Source: Homarus americanus (Eukaryota > Arthropoda > Malacostraca > Decapoda > Nephropidae). From it: DNA of 64,000 nucleotides. The translations under genes were made by a program, and so were the position numbers. Shown one piece after another: positions 9,722 to 21,498 of this stretch. A model generated the notes under the pieces. It made no database searches and was not told the origin of the DNA. It saw nothing but the letters and a program-made list of their open reading frames with translations. The stretch is taken from contig NW_024725489.1 in NCBI RefSeq assembly GCF_018991925.1, positions 8,761,473 through 8,825,472 on the forward strand, in the 5' to 3' direction. Each line of letters opens with the position of its first letter. Within the stretch, counting starts at the first letter, position 1.

Positions 9722-12700
9722 GGACACTACGACAAGTGCTGTCGCCAACCGAAGCCCAAAAGCCCGAGACGAGGAGGAAAGCAGCGCACTTCCCTCGGGG
9801 TGGTTCGCACGCAGTCCCCTCCAGATGGCCCAAGCAGCATCGGAGTCGCATCAGGAGGGTGGAATTGACCACACGCCCCAGGGCTACCCCTTCCCCTACT
9901 ATCCGCGTCGCCGTCACACACGGTGATGTGTCGGGTCACATCGAGGTGATACCGGACACCGGCGCTGATACTACGGTGATTGGGTTGAAGCACCTCCAGA
10001 AACTGGGCCTCACCAAACGCGGCCTGGGACCACCGCCGCAGCTGCAGTACTACATTGCGGATGGTTCCCAGATGCCGGACGCTATGGGCTCCTTTCAAGC
10101 CGAGATCACCTACGGCGACAGGTCGTGTCACGGATGGATCGACATGCAGCCTACTCTCGCTACACCCTTGTTGTCGTGGGAGCACTGCAAGGAGTTAGGC
10201 GTGGTGCCCAGAGACTTTCCTGAGCAGATCCCAGCTGCTTGGTACACCGCCAGCAGGGTGCGGGAATCAACGAGCGAAGCGCCTGGCGCTGCCGCACAGA
10301 GCTGCCCAGAACCCGCGTCCACTCCCGCCCCACCCAAGTCACGGCTGCTTCCTCTTCACAGCGAGACGTCTCCTACAGCCGCAAGGGCCTACTTCCTGAA
10401 GGAGTACTCGGATGTGCTGGTGACGAAGGAGGCCTTACGGACCGCGCCACTGAAGGCTATGGCGGGTCCGCCTATGAGGATACACCTGCGGGAAGATGCA
10501 CAGCCGTTTGCCATACACACTCTCCGATTGATTCCTCTCGCCTTCAGGGATTCAGTCAAGAAGGAACTGGATTCCATGGTGGCCCAGGGTGTCATTGTAC
10601 CCGTTGGTGACGACCCATCCCCTTGGTGCCACCCTCTAGTCGCTGTGGCTAAGACTAACGGTGGAGTGCGGATTACTACCGACATGTCTAAGCTTAACAG
10701 CCAGGTGTCCCGTCCCGCCCACCCTTCACCCACACCTTTTGCAGCTATACGGAGTGTGGATCTGAAGGTACGGCACTTCTCGACGATGGACGCCCTCTGT
10801 GGTTACTGGCAGATCCCACTGAAGGAGGATCAGCCACTGACCACTTTCATCACGCCTTACGGACGCTTCCGCTACTGCCGTGGCCCTATGGGATTCGCTG
10901 CTACGGGGGACGCCTTCTGTCTCCGTGGTGACATGGCACTTCAAGGCGTGACCAACTGCGTGAAGGTAGTGGATGACGTCCTCCTCTACGATGAGGACTA
11001 CCTGACGCATCTTCGCCGCATCGACGAGGTACTGACCAGGTGTAGGACGCACGGCATCACTCTGAATGCCGAGAAGTTCGTCTTGGCCGCACCTGCAGTG
11101 TCTTTCTGCGGCTACCGACTCTCAAGGGATGGCATTGCTGCAGACCCGGAGAAAGTTCGCGCCATAGCGGACTTTGCAAAACCTGCCAACCTTACGGATC
11201 TCGGGTCTTTCATGGGCCTGGTGAACCAGCTGGCAGAATTTTCTCCTGATGTCTCCGCCGCTGCCGGGCCTCTCCGCCCCCTGATGAGCCCCAAGAGGAC
11301 TTTCACGTGGACCCCTGACCATGACCTCGCCTTTCATAAGGTGAAGGAGGCCCTGTCAAGTCCACCTATCCTCGCTACTTTCGACCCAGCGCTCCCCACC
11401 GTCCTCCAGACAGACGCCTCGCGCCTGCACGGGGTTGGTTACGCCATTCTCCAGGATCACGGTGGAGGAAAGTACTGGCTCGTACAGTGTGGCTCTCGCT
11501 TCCTCACCGATGCCGAGTCTCGCTACGCTACCATCGAGCTGGAGCTGCTGGCAGTGGTATGGGCCTTATCGAAGTGCAAGTTTTACTTGATTGGCCTACA
11601 GCACTTCGACCTCATCACAGACCACAGGCCCTTGGTCCCCATTCTTAACCACTATTCGCTGGACGCCATCGAGAATCCCCGCCTCCAGCGCCTGAAGGAG
11701 AAGATTTTGGCCTTCGTCTTCACCGCGGCTTGGCGCGCAGGTAAGGAGTTGTGCATCCCGGATGCCCTCTCCCGCTCCCCAGTCAGCCGCCCTACACCTG
11801 AAGACGAGATGCTCAGCACCGAGGCCGGTTTCTCCGTCAGCAACATCGTCACCTTGCAGGCCGTACAGTCCCTCGCCAGCACCCAGGCCTCAGTGTCGCC
11901 ACCCGACAGCAATCTGGCCCTTGAGGAACTACGGACCGCGGCACGCGACTACCCCTCCTACACTCAGCTCTTGGAGAGTGTGAGGACTGGGTTCCCTCGC
12001 GACCGTTTTGACCTCCACAACGCCCTACGCCCGTATTGGAAGATACGTGAGGACCTCTACGCAGATGGGGACCTCGTCCTGTACGGTGCCCGTGTGGTCG
12101 TCCCTGCAGCTCTCCGTCGTCGCGTTCTGGCCCGCTTACATGACAACCATCGTGGAGCAGAGGCCACCAAGAGCCGCGCAAGGCAGGCTGTGTACTGGCC
12201 CGGCATTGACACGGATATCGTCAATACGGTCCGTGCCTGTGAGCCGTGCCAGATCATGCAGCCCAGTCAACAGCAAGAGCCCCTCTTGTGCGACGACGAA
12301 CCCACCAGGCCCTTCGAGTCCGTGTCGGCTGATTTCTTCAGCACAGCTGGGAAACATTTCCTAGTTGTCGCCGACCGACTCTCTGGCTGGCCTGTGGTGG
12401 TAATCTGTAGCTCGGACACGACGTCTGCGGCCACCATTCGCCACTTCCGGCACCTCTTTCGTGACCTGGGCGTCCCCGTACGTCTGCGGACGGATGGTGG
12501 GCCACAGTTCACCAGCCGGGACTTCACAGGATTCTTGGAGCGTTGGGGAGTCCGCCACATCGTGTCAACACCCCACTACCCACAGTCAAACGGCCATGCT
12601 GTGGCTGCGGTCAAGACAGTCAAGCACCTCATCCTCAAGGTGGCCCCTTCAGGCAACATTGACTGTGAGGCGTTTGACAAAGGACTCCTGGAGTTACGTA

Positions 12701-13212
12701 ATACTCCCACCCACACAGGACGCTCCCCTACCCAGATCCTGTATGGTCACCCTCTCCACTCTTGCGTTCCTGCACACGCCAAGGCCTTTGTGAAGGAGTG
12801 GCAGACCAGAGCCGAGAGCTGCGACCGCCGCGCCGCTTCACGTGCCCAGGACGCCAAGGCTCGGTATGACGACCTTGCCCTCCTTCTTCAGCCACTGGAG
12901 ATTGGTGCCCTTGCCCGCGTCCAGGACCCGACGACGACACGTTGGGACAAGGTGGGCATAGTGATGGGCGTCGGCCGGTCGCGGGACTACAAGGTCAGGA
13001 TGCCGAGCGGCCGTGTCTGGTGGAGGAACCGCCGCTTCCTCCGGCCAGTCCCACCCCCTGCTGCTGGCCCCCTGACCGAGGACGAGTCACCTACACCTCA
13101 CGAGGATCCGCCCCACAGTGCACCTCGACGCTCGGAGCGACTTAGGACTAAGAAGTCCGCTCAAGACAAAGACTATGAGCGTGAGGGAGGGAGATGTAGG
13201 TTATGTATATAA
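9676..13212 (+). CDS. pol: Gypsy (Metaviridae) Pol polyprotein, gag missing
   Basis: This is one uninterrupted 1178-codon frame. Its first 16 or so codons are out-of-frame transposon leader, so the true start is unknown. In order it shows an aspartic protease ([10 protein letters not shown], residue 94), a reverse transcriptase ([12 protein letters not shown] near 371, VVDD at 431-434), an RNase H (QTDAS near 578, ITDHRP near 647) and an integrase. The integrase has an HHCC zinc finger (about 822-859), Asp886 and Asp940 (RTDGGPQF). That domain order is diagnostic of Gypsy LTR retrotransposons. The third integrase acid should lie in SNG.AE but is Val976 ([10 protein letters not shown]). Only about 60 codons of a possible Gag lie upstream in another frame. 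GC content is clearly higher than in the flanks, which suggests a fairly recent arrival. Confidence 0.93.
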   Translation: MCQDEEPKIQPSQSLWTLRQVLSPTEAQKPETRRKAAHFPRGGSHAVPSRWPKQHRSRIRRVELTTRPRATPSPTIRVAVTHGDVSGHIEVIPDTGADTTVIGLKHLQKLGLTKRGLGPPPQLQYYIADGSQMPDAMGSFQAEITYGDRSCHGWIDMQPTLATPLLSWEHCKELGVVPRDFPEQIPAAWYTASRVRESTSEAPGAAAQSCPEPASTPAPPKSRLLPLHSETSPTAARAYFLKEYSDVLVTKEALRTAPLKAMAGPPMRIHLREDAQPFAIHTLRLIPLAFRDSVKKELDSMVAQGVIVPVGDDPSPWCHPLVAVAKTNGGVRITTDMSKLNSQVSRPAHPSPTPFAAIRSVDLKVRHFSTMDALCGYWQIPLKEDQPLTTFITPYGRFRYCRGPMGFAATGDAFCLRGDMALQGVTNCVKVVDDVLLYDEDYLTHLRRIDEVLTRCRTHGITLNAEKFVLAAPAVSFCGYRLSRDGIAADPEKVRAIADFAKPANLTDLGSFMGLVNQLAEFSPDVSAAAGPLRPLMSPKRTFTWTPDHDLAFHKVKEALSSPPILATFDPALPTVLQTDASRLHGVGYAILQDHGGGKYWLVQCGSRFLTDAESRYATIELELLAVVWALSKCKFYLIGLQHFDLITDHRPLVPILNHYSLDAIENPRLQRLKEKILAFVFTAAWRAGKELCIPDALSRSPVSRPTPEDEMLSTEAGFSVSNIVTLQAVQSLASTQASVSPPDSNLALEELRTAARDYPSYTQLLESVRTGFPRDRFDLHNALRPYWKIREDLYADGDLVLYGARVVVPAALRRRVLARLHDNHRGAEATKSRARQAVYWPGIDTDIVNTVRACEPCQIMQPSQQQEPLLCDDEPTRPFESVSADFFSTAGKHFLVVADRLSGWPVVVICSSDTTSAATIRHFRHLFRDLGVPVRLRTDGGPQFTSRDFTGFLERWGVRHIVSTPHYPQSNGHAVAAVKTVKHLILKVAPSGNIDCEAFDKGLLELRNTPTHTGRSPTQILYGHPLHSCVPAHAKAFVKEWQTRAESCDRRAASRAQDAKARYDDLALLLQPLEIGALARVQDPTTTRWDKVGIVMGVGRSRDYKVRMPSGRVWWRNRRFLRPVPPPAAGPLTEDESPTPHEDPPHSAPRRSERLRTKKSAQDKDYEREGGRCRLCI

Positions 13213-13453
13213 GCTACTGTGCCGAGTAGCAACCCTGTATATAAGCTACTGTGCCGAGTAGCATTTATATATATCATCACGTGGCAACACTGCACGTTAT
13301 GTGGCAACATTGCCCCGAGGCTGCCATATGGCAAGGCAGCCTCAGTCTGACTGTGTGAGCCGTGCATGGCACACGCGAGTCACCACTTGTATTTCTCTCA
13401 TCCATAATAAACGGACTTCAGTGTTACACGGTGTTTCCCTACCCATCACTGCA
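13195..13453 (+). mobile_element. Gypsy 3' LTR
   Basis: The LTR starts at TGTAGGTT straight after a purine tract (gtgagggagggaga), the expected plus-strand primer site, and overlaps the end of pol. It holds two TATA boxes in a 27 bp direct repeat (13205-13231 and 13237-13263), a polyadenylation signal aataaa near 13409, and a possible CA end at 13453. No 5' LTR copy is found, so the right boundary is an estimate. Confidence 0.65.
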
Positions 13454-13465
13454 TTCCTCAGGGAA

Positions 13466-14807
13466 CACTAGTAAGCATCAGCTTGTATGTAGTTTCTCCA
13501 ATTAAGTTTCTTATCAACAATAACTCCGAGGAAATTAGTATTTTGTTCGCGTTCGAGGACTGTATTACCAAGGTACAGGGGGTCCAAGTCTGGGGGTAAG
13601 TTTTTCCTTCTGTGAAAGATCGTGTAGTGGGTTTTCTCAATGTGTAAGGTCAGTTTATTACGTATTACCCAGGTCCTGACTTTAGTTAATTCAGTGTTCA
13701 TAGTTCTCATCAAGGAATAGAGGCCCGAGTTGCTGGAATAGAGATTACTATCGTCTGCAAATAAGTTGTATTTTATTAGTGAGCTGGCGTGGACTATGTC
13801 ATTTATGTATCACAAAAAGAGTACTGGACCGAGAATGGAACTTGGGGGACTCCATACAAAGATTGGCGAGGAGTCCGATTGGTAATTATTATAGCAGACA
13901 TACTGCATCCTGTTGGACTGGTATGAGGTAAACCAATTGTGGGACAAGTCCCTAACGCCGTAATGTTCAAGCTTTGAAAGGAGAATGGTATAGTCGATAG
14001 TATCGAAGGCTTTAGAGAGGTCCAAGAATATACCGACTGTGAACTAACTGTCATCAAAAGAATTTAAGATGTCATTAGTAAAGGATAGCAGAGCACTCTC
14101 AGTCGACCTTCTAGCTCTAAATCCAAACTGGGAGTCTGTAAAGATGTTATTGGCATTGCAGAAGGAATTTAGTCTATTACATGCTAGCTTTTCCAGTATC
14201 TTACTCAAGGCTGGGAGGACTGATATGGGACGGTAATTCTCGAAGAGACCTCTGTCCCCAGATTTTTTATATGCTGGGTGAACTTTAGCAATTTTCAGTT
14301 TATCAGGAAAGACACCACTAGTAAAGGAGGAGTTACAAATGTGTAGAACAGGTAGTAATAAGTGGGCTACTTTCTTAATGATACTCATTGGTATAAAGTA
14401 TTGTCTTCGCCTGCTGCTGCATCTTTGGAAATTTTTATTATGGCCAGTAATTCATCTGCTGTGACAGGGGATAAGAATTTCTCATTTTGCTGTCTATTTT
14501 GCAGGTTGGCTCTAACTTCCTCATGGTGATCAGGGATGCTCTGTGCATGGTTTTTGCCTACATTAATAAAATATTCATTGAAGTGGTTGGCAATGGGGGA
14601 GGGTTCCGTTACAACTGAATCTTTTATCGTAAAAGCTGAGTGGGGGGTCAAAGGTTGATTATTCCTGTTCTGAATAGAATTTGACATTCCAGGTTTTCTT
14701 ACTGTCGCCTGATGCTGACTGGAGCTTATTTGTATAATAGTTACGTCTGGCATTTCTAACTGCTTGAGTTACTCTATTTCTGATACTTCGGTAAGCATCA
14801 CCGAAAG
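13466..14807 (-). mobile_element. Jockey/CR1-type LINE reverse transcriptase fragment
   Basis: Minus-strand frames give a linker (HFNEYFINVGKNHAQ), RT core motifs ([27 protein letters not shown]), the catalytic block NLFADDSNLY after one in-frame stop, and the thumb (FLGVIVDKKLNWRNYI). Both ends are truncated: there is no endonuclease upstream and no 3' tail. One stop and frame changes make it inactive. Its motifs differ from the CR1-like copies elsewhere in the window, so it is a separate LINE family. Confidence 0.85.
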
Positions 14808-15145
14808 TTACAAGTGTTGCTGAAGACGTGGAAGAGCTAATTGATGTGCATGGAGAGGAACTTACAGAAGAGGATTTGGAAGATTTAGTTAAAAGTGCCG
14901 AGGAAGATGAAGAGGAAGACATTATGGAATTACAACAAGAAGTTTGGAGCTTGGAAAATTTTGGTGAATTATTTCGTCAGGTAAAGATGGTGAATGATTT
15001 CATTGTTGACCACGACCCTTCCATGGAACACAGCTTTAAGACGGTCCGAGGAATTAACCAGGTATTCTTTCCCTACCAGGAAATGTTTAAAGACCTCAAA
15101 GCCAAGAGAAAACAACTGCCAATCACCATGTTTTTCAAGAAATAA
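14808..15145 (+). pseudogene. Tigger/pogo transposase C-terminal fragment
   Basis: A frame ending at a TAA reads DVEELIDVHGEELTEEDLED, then an acidic stretch, then LENFGELFRQVKMV and a C-terminal LPITMFFKK. That layout (E.LT.EDL, acidic run, D.DP.ME.S, LPITMFF) is the end of Tigger-type (pogo, CENP-B-like) transposases. The DDE catalytic part is absent. Sequence upstream is LINE, so the fragment was truncated by rearrangement. Confidence 0.75.
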
Positions 15146-15684
15146 CCAGCTACTACCACTGCCGCTCCACCCTCCTCCTCCCAGTCACCTGCCACCTCAT
15201 CACCCGCTTCTTAACGAACCACCACTGCATCACCCTCTTCCACCAGTGATAATGATGATCCACCTATGCTTCAGTAACCAGATGTCACCCTATGTATAAT
15301 GCACCACTTCAACAAGCTCCAGACTTCCACATATGAATGGAAGTACAGTATTGTGAACTTAAGTTTCTCATACACTGTATAGGTATACCTGTATATTAGT
15401 GCACTAAAGTATAGCCACGATACGAGGTTTTGCCAATTCGCGCCATTTCTTGGAACGTATATTGTATATATGATTACGAAACCCATTTCACCGATTACCA
15501 GCAGCCAGGTCGTATGTACAGAACGAGTAGATATATCAAAATTCTTTTTTTTTCTTTTTTTTTAATAATGGCCTCCAGCCTCCCCCAATAGTCATTCCTT
15601 CGCCACCATTTTATTACCGTAGTATTAAATATCCTAATACATAAGTAGCTATCCTAGCTGTATTTAGTTAGTTGAGCCGCAGAT
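15146..15684. other. CT-rich then AT-rich DNA, no gene
   Basis: A Pro/Ser-type CT-rich stretch follows the Tigger stop and is probably its 3' untranslated part. Terminal inverted repeats of Tigger type were not found. Confidence 0.4.
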
Positions 15685-16441
15685 CTATGTGGCATTCAGT
15701 GACTGTAGCCTCATAGTCAATATCTGCAACTGTTGTCGGCTTGGGGCCGATGCTCTCGTTCCCCTGAGGCAGAGCAAAAGCGACCAAAGGAGAGAGAAGG
15801 ACAATCGACATCTCATCCAGGCTGTAACATAACTTCTGGGCTGCTGCTTCTGTTCGGATATCACCTCCGCGAGTCTGGCGTAGAAGCATCTTGCACTTGG
15901 TCCCATCCCATCAGAGGTTGTGAACACTAGAGTGAAGCTGCCTTGATCAACGTTCTGAATTCTCTCCCGGTATCCCCTTATCTTGTCGTTCTCGTTCCTC
16001 CTGTGTGCAACATCGAGAGCTAAGTTACGGTGGCATGCGGCCATGGGATACAAAATTCTGATGTCCCCGCGTCCAGAAAACTCGAGCACTGACGTCAACA
16101 CGGGCTTCGTTGGATGTGTTTGAACTCCTATGTTGGAAGATCTCACCTTCCACTGGAAGGAGGGACGGTTCTACCATGACATCACGGCAGATTTCATTCA
16201 ATATATTTGCTATGAGATTCCTTACTTCGTCATGCCTCATGCATATGAAGCCCCCTTTCTTGCGCGCCATGGCGTGATCGACGTCATAGGAAGAGCCACA
16301 CACGCTTTGGGAGGCCAAACCTTCTACTGGCCTACCGTACCTTAGAGCATTGGCATCTGTAAATTCTTGTTTATTGAGACTGAAACCATTTGCCCTTAAC
16401 GGTAACGTAGCTAACCAGTTCGAGGCGCCCACCTCCTGCAC
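15685..16441 (-). pseudogene. Retroelement C-terminal zinc/nuclease-like region, frameshifted
   Basis: Two overlapping minus-strand frames give a conserved block. It has a degenerate zinc-knuckle-like start (SQSVCGSSYDVDHA), KKGGFICMRHDEVRNLIANI, then NEARVDVSARVFW and SGRGDIRILYP, and ends near QPRSYVTAWMRCRLSFSLL. This matches the C-terminal region found after the RT in a group of invertebrate retroelement proteins, especially cnidarian ones. By position and the D...D acidic pattern I infer a restriction-like endonuclease. A frame change near 16060 inactivates it. It follows the RT fragment at 16528-17440 on the same strand. Confidence 0.5.
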
Positions 16442-16527
16442 TATAGTTACTTTTTTTTCAAATTCTCTGGTACTTGCATCAATAGTTGCTGCAACTTGTC
16501 ACTTTGGCCGTTCTGTCGTTCTGTCGT

Positions 16528-17440
16528 AATTTACCTTCGCGTCTTGTTTACTTCACTGGTATCCACCTCCCCTGTTGCGTTTTGAGCTATAATGTGGTCC
16601 GTGAGGGCTGCCGTGAGCTTAACTGAGTTTTGATGCTCAGTGGCAGCAATCTCCTCTGGATTGGTTAGTCCCATTCCTCCCAGTCTCGGTGGGAGTGCAA
16701 GGAGTGATCTTTCTGCTGGGGTTAAGTGAGGGTGTTTCACTAATTTGGGAATGAAATTGACGCTGATATATTCTTCCAGAGGGTGGAGGAGGGGTCCGAT
16801 ATCAGGGATAGTGCGCATCAGGTAGTTCCAGCGATGATTGACTCCATGGGTTAATGCCGCAAAAACCGCATGTGGCTCTGTGTTAGCAATCTCAGACAGA
16901 GCTTGGATTTCCCTAACCCACTCACTCACCTTTCCCGTTACGTACTCGGTTTTGAAGTCCGTCGTGCCAATTACTGCGCCTAGATGTCTTTGGCCATCCT
17001 TTGTTATTTTCACCGAACACCTCCATTGCCCGTTCATAATGTTCTGGCTTTACAATGAGGAAGGACTTGCTGGCGTTTGGGTGGTACCCTATTTGTCGGC
17101 CTCGTGATGTTACCAAGTCCCACTACTTTTTGATGTCCTCCACTTTTCCTGCTCCTGTAAGGTTATCAGCGTACGCCACTTGCTTGAACTCAGTTGTTTC
17201 AAATTCTATTGTGTGTTGGAGCACGGATAGGCCCATTGCATACATTGCCATTGCAACAGGGTCCCCCTGCGTTGTTCCCTCTGTTGACTGTATGATGGTA
17301 TCCCCTCTTAGAGCCTTGTTGTTTACTTAATAAAGGTCTGATGGATTCCTATCGGAGTTTTCAACATACATTGAAAATCTCGGACACTTGATCTTGATGT
17401 TGTGCAGTGCGGCTTTGCGGTTAAATATGTTGTGTATTTC
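16528..17440 (-). pseudogene. Non-LTR-type reverse transcriptase fragment with YADN
   Basis: Minus-strand frames read FNRKAALHNIKIKCP, then STEGTTQGDPVAMAMYA, then VAYADNLTGAGKVED, then NASKSFLIVKPEHYER. After a one-base shift they give GQRHLGAVIGTTDFKTEYV, HRWNYLMRTIPDIGPLL and LALPPRLGGMGLTNPEE. GTTQGDP and YAD(D) are RT motifs B and C, and the rest is the thumb. The catalytic pair reads AD-N instead of DD. There are TAA and TAG stops and a frameshift. I recognise the family from invertebrate retroelements but cannot name its clade with certainty. Confidence 0.6.
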
Positions 17441-17489
17441 ACGTCTTCAGGGGTGAGTACAGACTAAGGAGAAATACATAACAAGGCCA

Positions 17490-18037
17490 GAAAGATCCAC
17501 CAAAGCAATCCAAGCCCTTAAGAAAAATACGGATCTACATGTTACTAAAGCAGATAAAGCCAACACAGTAGTGATTTTAAACAAAGATTATTATTTTTCT
17601 AAAATGAATGACTTTTTATGTGATGCTGCTACATATTCTAAGCTCATAAATAATGCTCTCAACACAGTTAACAAACACAGTTCTCTATTGAGAGGCAAAG
17701 CTACTCTAATTAAACCTCTTACTTCAACGTCCCCTCCACTGCCATACATGTACGGTTTAATCAAGATTCACAAGCCTAATAACCCAGCAAGACCCATCAT
17801 TAGCTCAGTTGGGTCAATCTCTTAAAAATTATCTAAATGGTTAGTTTCTTTACTAAATCCCCTAGTTGGCAACATTTCTAACTCCAATATCAAGAATAAT
17901 ATGGATCTGGTTGATAAACACAATAACTTACACCTTAATTATGATTTTAAACTGGTCAGTTTTGATGTAACATCACTCTTTACAAAGGTCCCAGTTGATG
18001 ATTTACTGGAGTTCCTCATAGATTCCCTGGATAATAT
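17490..18037 (+). pseudogene. Penelope RT, N-terminal part
   Basis: The frame reads HVTKADKANTVVILNKDYY, then PLPYMYGLIKIHKPNNPARP, then IISSVGS with a stop, and then LVSFDVTSLFTKVPVDDLLE. YGLIKIHK, RPI.S and SFDV.SLFT.VP are signature Penelope RT motifs. Coding stops at an insertion point inside LDN|I and resumes at 20166. About 200 residues expected upstream are missing. Confidence 0.85.
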
Positions 18038-20165
18038 TGTAATGAGACAAATCTCACAAGAAGAAGATTATATATAGGTAGAATATTGATAGTATAAGAG
18101 TATAAAAGAGAGGAAGATTTTGGTAGCGTGGCCGTGATAGATATTTACACTGATTTACACTTATCGTATTTTATACGTCAATACACATCTATTACGTCTT
18201 AAGGGCGACTTCTCAAACACCGCTTCATTACAACTCTTTATTAATTACGATCATGACATGGAAACATTAATAACACCTTCTATTGAAGTTACTAGGACAT
18301 TATATTTACGTTACTAAGACATCATATTACGTTACTAGACACTCTGATTCTCGGACACGAACATGAAATGAATACACTTCCCACGTAAGTAACTCATCCC
18401 ATGGAAAGCTCTGACAAAAACTCACGTGACCTAGGGGAGGCCTAGCAGGTGGTCCTGGGTTGTCTCTATGGGAGACTGCCTAGCCGGGCACCGATGTGTC
18501 GAGGGCAACTCGCTCCTGACCGGAGGCGACCGGAGGCGGCTTGCCTCCGGCCCCTGACTTCTCTCGGGCAGGCCTGGTGGTGTAGTAGCTCGCCCTTCTT
18601 GGTTACAAGACACACTCTCTCTCTGTCTCTCTCTCTCTGTGGCTGCCTGTCTGGCAGAGGGAGGACTAGGACGTCCTATATATTGGGAGGCGAGCCGTCA
18701 GGTTGAGCTGATCGGGGGGGGCGGCGAAGGGTCTCCTTACATTTGCCCTCGCTAATGTAGGGTCAGGTCTGGTCTTTTTCAGAGACTATAAGTTGTATCT
18801 TCTGGAGAAATCATCAGGTGGGCCGTGTGACATGAGAGGGGAGCCTGGCTGACCTATAACCCTTGGTCAGCCGCGAGCCACCCTACACCTTTGACCCCCC
18901 TAATGTCGGGTCAAGTCTGGACTGTTTCTGAGATGTAAGCTGTGGATCTGACAACCCATCACTACACCTCCCGCCAAGACCAAAGCTTTCATGCTCAGAG
19001 CACTGATGACACATTTTAAGTAGACAGTAACATCATGTGCAGTATCTAATATAGTCCCTGAGGCGATAATGCATCCTTACATTTTACAAATTATAACACT
19101 AGAGATGTATGTTTTTCTACTGGCATAGTTTGATCTGACAAAGCTTACTATACCTCCCGCCAAGATTAAAGCTTCTATGACTGGAGAAAAAAAATAAAAT
19201 ACTTACACAATAAGTGAACATAGAGTGATCTAAAGATCCGTCATATCTAGCATAGTGTCCGAGGCAAACTTGCAAATCACATTCTACAAACAATAACAGG
19301 TGTTACATTGCCAAACCAGGCCGTGTCAAAATAAGAATTCGTCCCACTCAGTAGTATGTCTACAACATTTCATTTGGTAATACAAAACATTTATCAAATG
19401 AACCCATAGAAAAAGTGACTAATCTTCTAAAAAAAACATTCTTTGTCGTACATGATAACAAAAATCAGAGAATTAAATACAAAATACAAAATGCTCCTAC
19501 TTCATATGTTAGGGTGTTATATCTTTTTAATGTACATCAACAACATCAGTACATTTGTTGGGTCCAGCATGGCTCAAGTCCTCCATCCAGCTGGTATCTG
19601 AAAATAAGGAATGCCGGCAGCACATCAGCGGTAATCGATTGGTCCTTCTGATTATCCACCTTTTCATCGTCGACTTTCTTCTGATGTCAGCACAGGACGT
19701 CTTCTGCCTTCTTTCGTCACATAGTACGTCTTTCTTTCTTCAATACCGCACTTTGTAGGTCGTGTCACCACATCTTCTGACTTCTTCACACTTCCTCCTG
19801 GTTTCTATTATATTCCAGATGATTTTTCTGTTCACCTGCGCTTCCTCTACGTTTAGAGCTTTTTCATGTTCCAGATGAATTTTCTGCTCATCTGCGTTTC
19901 TTTATACATCTTCATTTTCATATTCCAGACGATTTTTCTGTTCATCTGCTTTTCTTTATACATCTTCGTTTTCCGTCATATTCCAGATGAATTTTTCTGC
20001 TCCATCTGTATTTCTTCTCTGCAACATCATCATTTTCAACATATTCCAGACGATTTTCTGTTCATCTGCCGTCGGCCCCGTCCGGCCGGGATGAAAGCCG
20101 GTCCACTGCTTGGGCTGTCGTCTCCTTAGATGACTGTAAGGCAGGTCTGACAACCCATCACTACA
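18038..20165. mobile_element. Non-coding LTR-type element inserted in Penelope RT
   Basis: A 2128 bp insertion starts TGTAATGAGAC and ends CACTACA. It is flanked by ATAT (18034-18037, 20166-20169), and removing it rejoins the Penelope reading frame. The terminal 20 bases (tctgacaacccatcactaca) also occur at 18947-18966, which suggests a 5' LTR of about 0.93 kb followed by a short internal region and a rearranged 3' end. Inside are a roughly 180 bp tandem duplication (18967-19320, cctcccgccaaga) and a 55-60 bp repeat (19800-20075, atattccagatga). No pol is present, so it is non-autonomous. Confidence 0.6.
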
Positions 20166-20897
20166 ATATTTCATTGCCCGTCTCGAAGGACGACTTCATC
20201 GAACTCATCAAACTATGTATTAAGGATTGTAAATTTGAATTCAATGGAGAATAATACGCTAAAAAATTTGGTATGGCAATGGGTAATCCGCTTTCACCAG
20301 TATTAAGCAACTTATATATTGGAATTCTTTGAAAAGAAACTATTAAGTAATATTTTACAACCTTCAGCAGTCTGGTTTAGATATGTAGATGATGTATTAT
20401 GTCTCTGGCCATGTAATGAGGACCTAGAAGCTTTTCTGCCACAATTTAACAACTTAGCCCCCTCGATCAAATTCACTGTGGAATTAGAGCATGACTAAAT
20501 TGCCATTCCTAGACTGTCTGATCCACAGAATAGGTAACATCTTTAAGTTCAGTATTTATAGGAAACCTACTAATGTGTGTTCATACATTCATTATTATTC
20601 TGCCCACCATAATAGAGTCAAACAGTCAGTATTTTCATCAATGTTTTTACGTGCTTTGAGAATTTGCAGTCCGGAATTTATTGAGGAGGAATATAAATAT
20701 ATTTATAATATTGGCTTGAACCTTAATTACCCTAGATCTTTCATAGACAAATGCCTTAACATTACTAAGAAATCTTTTTATAGAACCGATCCCAAGCCCA
20801 TCCATGACCATAAGAATCTCTTAGTATTACCATTTCACAAAAAAATTCCCTCAAATTCCTTTACAACTAAAAACTTGGAACGTCAATGCGGCATTTA
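20166..20897 (+). pseudogene. Penelope RT, C-terminal part
   Basis: The frame continues the interrupted RT: KKFGMAMGNPLSPVLSNLYI, then VWFRYVDDVLCLW (catalytic YVDD), then LPFLDCLIHR, KFSIYRKPTNVCSYIHY, and the basic C-terminal region to a stop at 20897. There is one TAA upstream (FNGE*YAK) and a one-base shift after SNLYIGI. The KFGMAMGNPLSP and YVDD motifs are classic for Penelope-like elements. Confidence 0.85.
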
Positions 20898-20920
20898 AAA
20901 ACTCATGCACTGTAACACAA

Positions 20921-21118
20921 ATGTTAATCAACAACTCCCCCAACAAAGCAGGCGGCTGCATTTACAAGGTTCCTTGCAAGGAATATAATATGTTTTACTT
21001 AGGCCAGACAGGTAAACATCTTGTAACTAGACTTAAACAACATAAATATAGTGTTAGGACAGGCCAGGAATCCAATGCTCTGTTTGTACATTTGAGGGAT
21101 AATAAGCATTGCAGTGAC
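20921..21118 (+). pseudogene. Penelope GIY-YIG endonuclease fragment
   Basis: The frame reads KAGGCIYKVPCKEYNMFYLG, then QTGKHLVTRLKQHKYSVRTG and ALFVHLRDNKH. GCIYK...YLGQTGK..V.R..QH is the GIY-YIG endonuclease core that Penelope-like elements use to nick target DNA. It is cut at the next residues by repeat A, and the tail resumes at 21758. Confidence 0.8.
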
Positions 21119-21217
21119 TTTTTTTTTTACGGGTATTACCACACCCGGACACAGGTCACTGACCCACATCAGGGCCAGGGGGGCGAAAATGTAGTAATAA
21201 TAATAATAATAATAATA

Positions 21218-21295
<78 letters not shown>

Positions 21296-21452
21296 TTAAT
21301 AATAATAATAATATTAATAATAATATTAATAATAATAATAATAATTCAGATAAGTAAAATTTATAATAAAAAATACAAAAATACAAATAAAATAATAATG
21401 ATAACAATAATAATACTGAAAACACTGCAATAATAATAATAATAATAATAAC

Positions 21453-21498
<46 letters not shown>

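Noticed and set aside
9711..13145. Numerous 60-150 aa open frames antisense to or overlapping the Gypsy pol
   Set aside because: High-GC shadow frames of a real 1178-codon ORF with no recognisable domains.
21156..21433. Long poly-Ile and poly-Leu open frames on both strands
   Set aside because: They are translated (AAT)n from repeat A; no start context, conservation or family resemblance.
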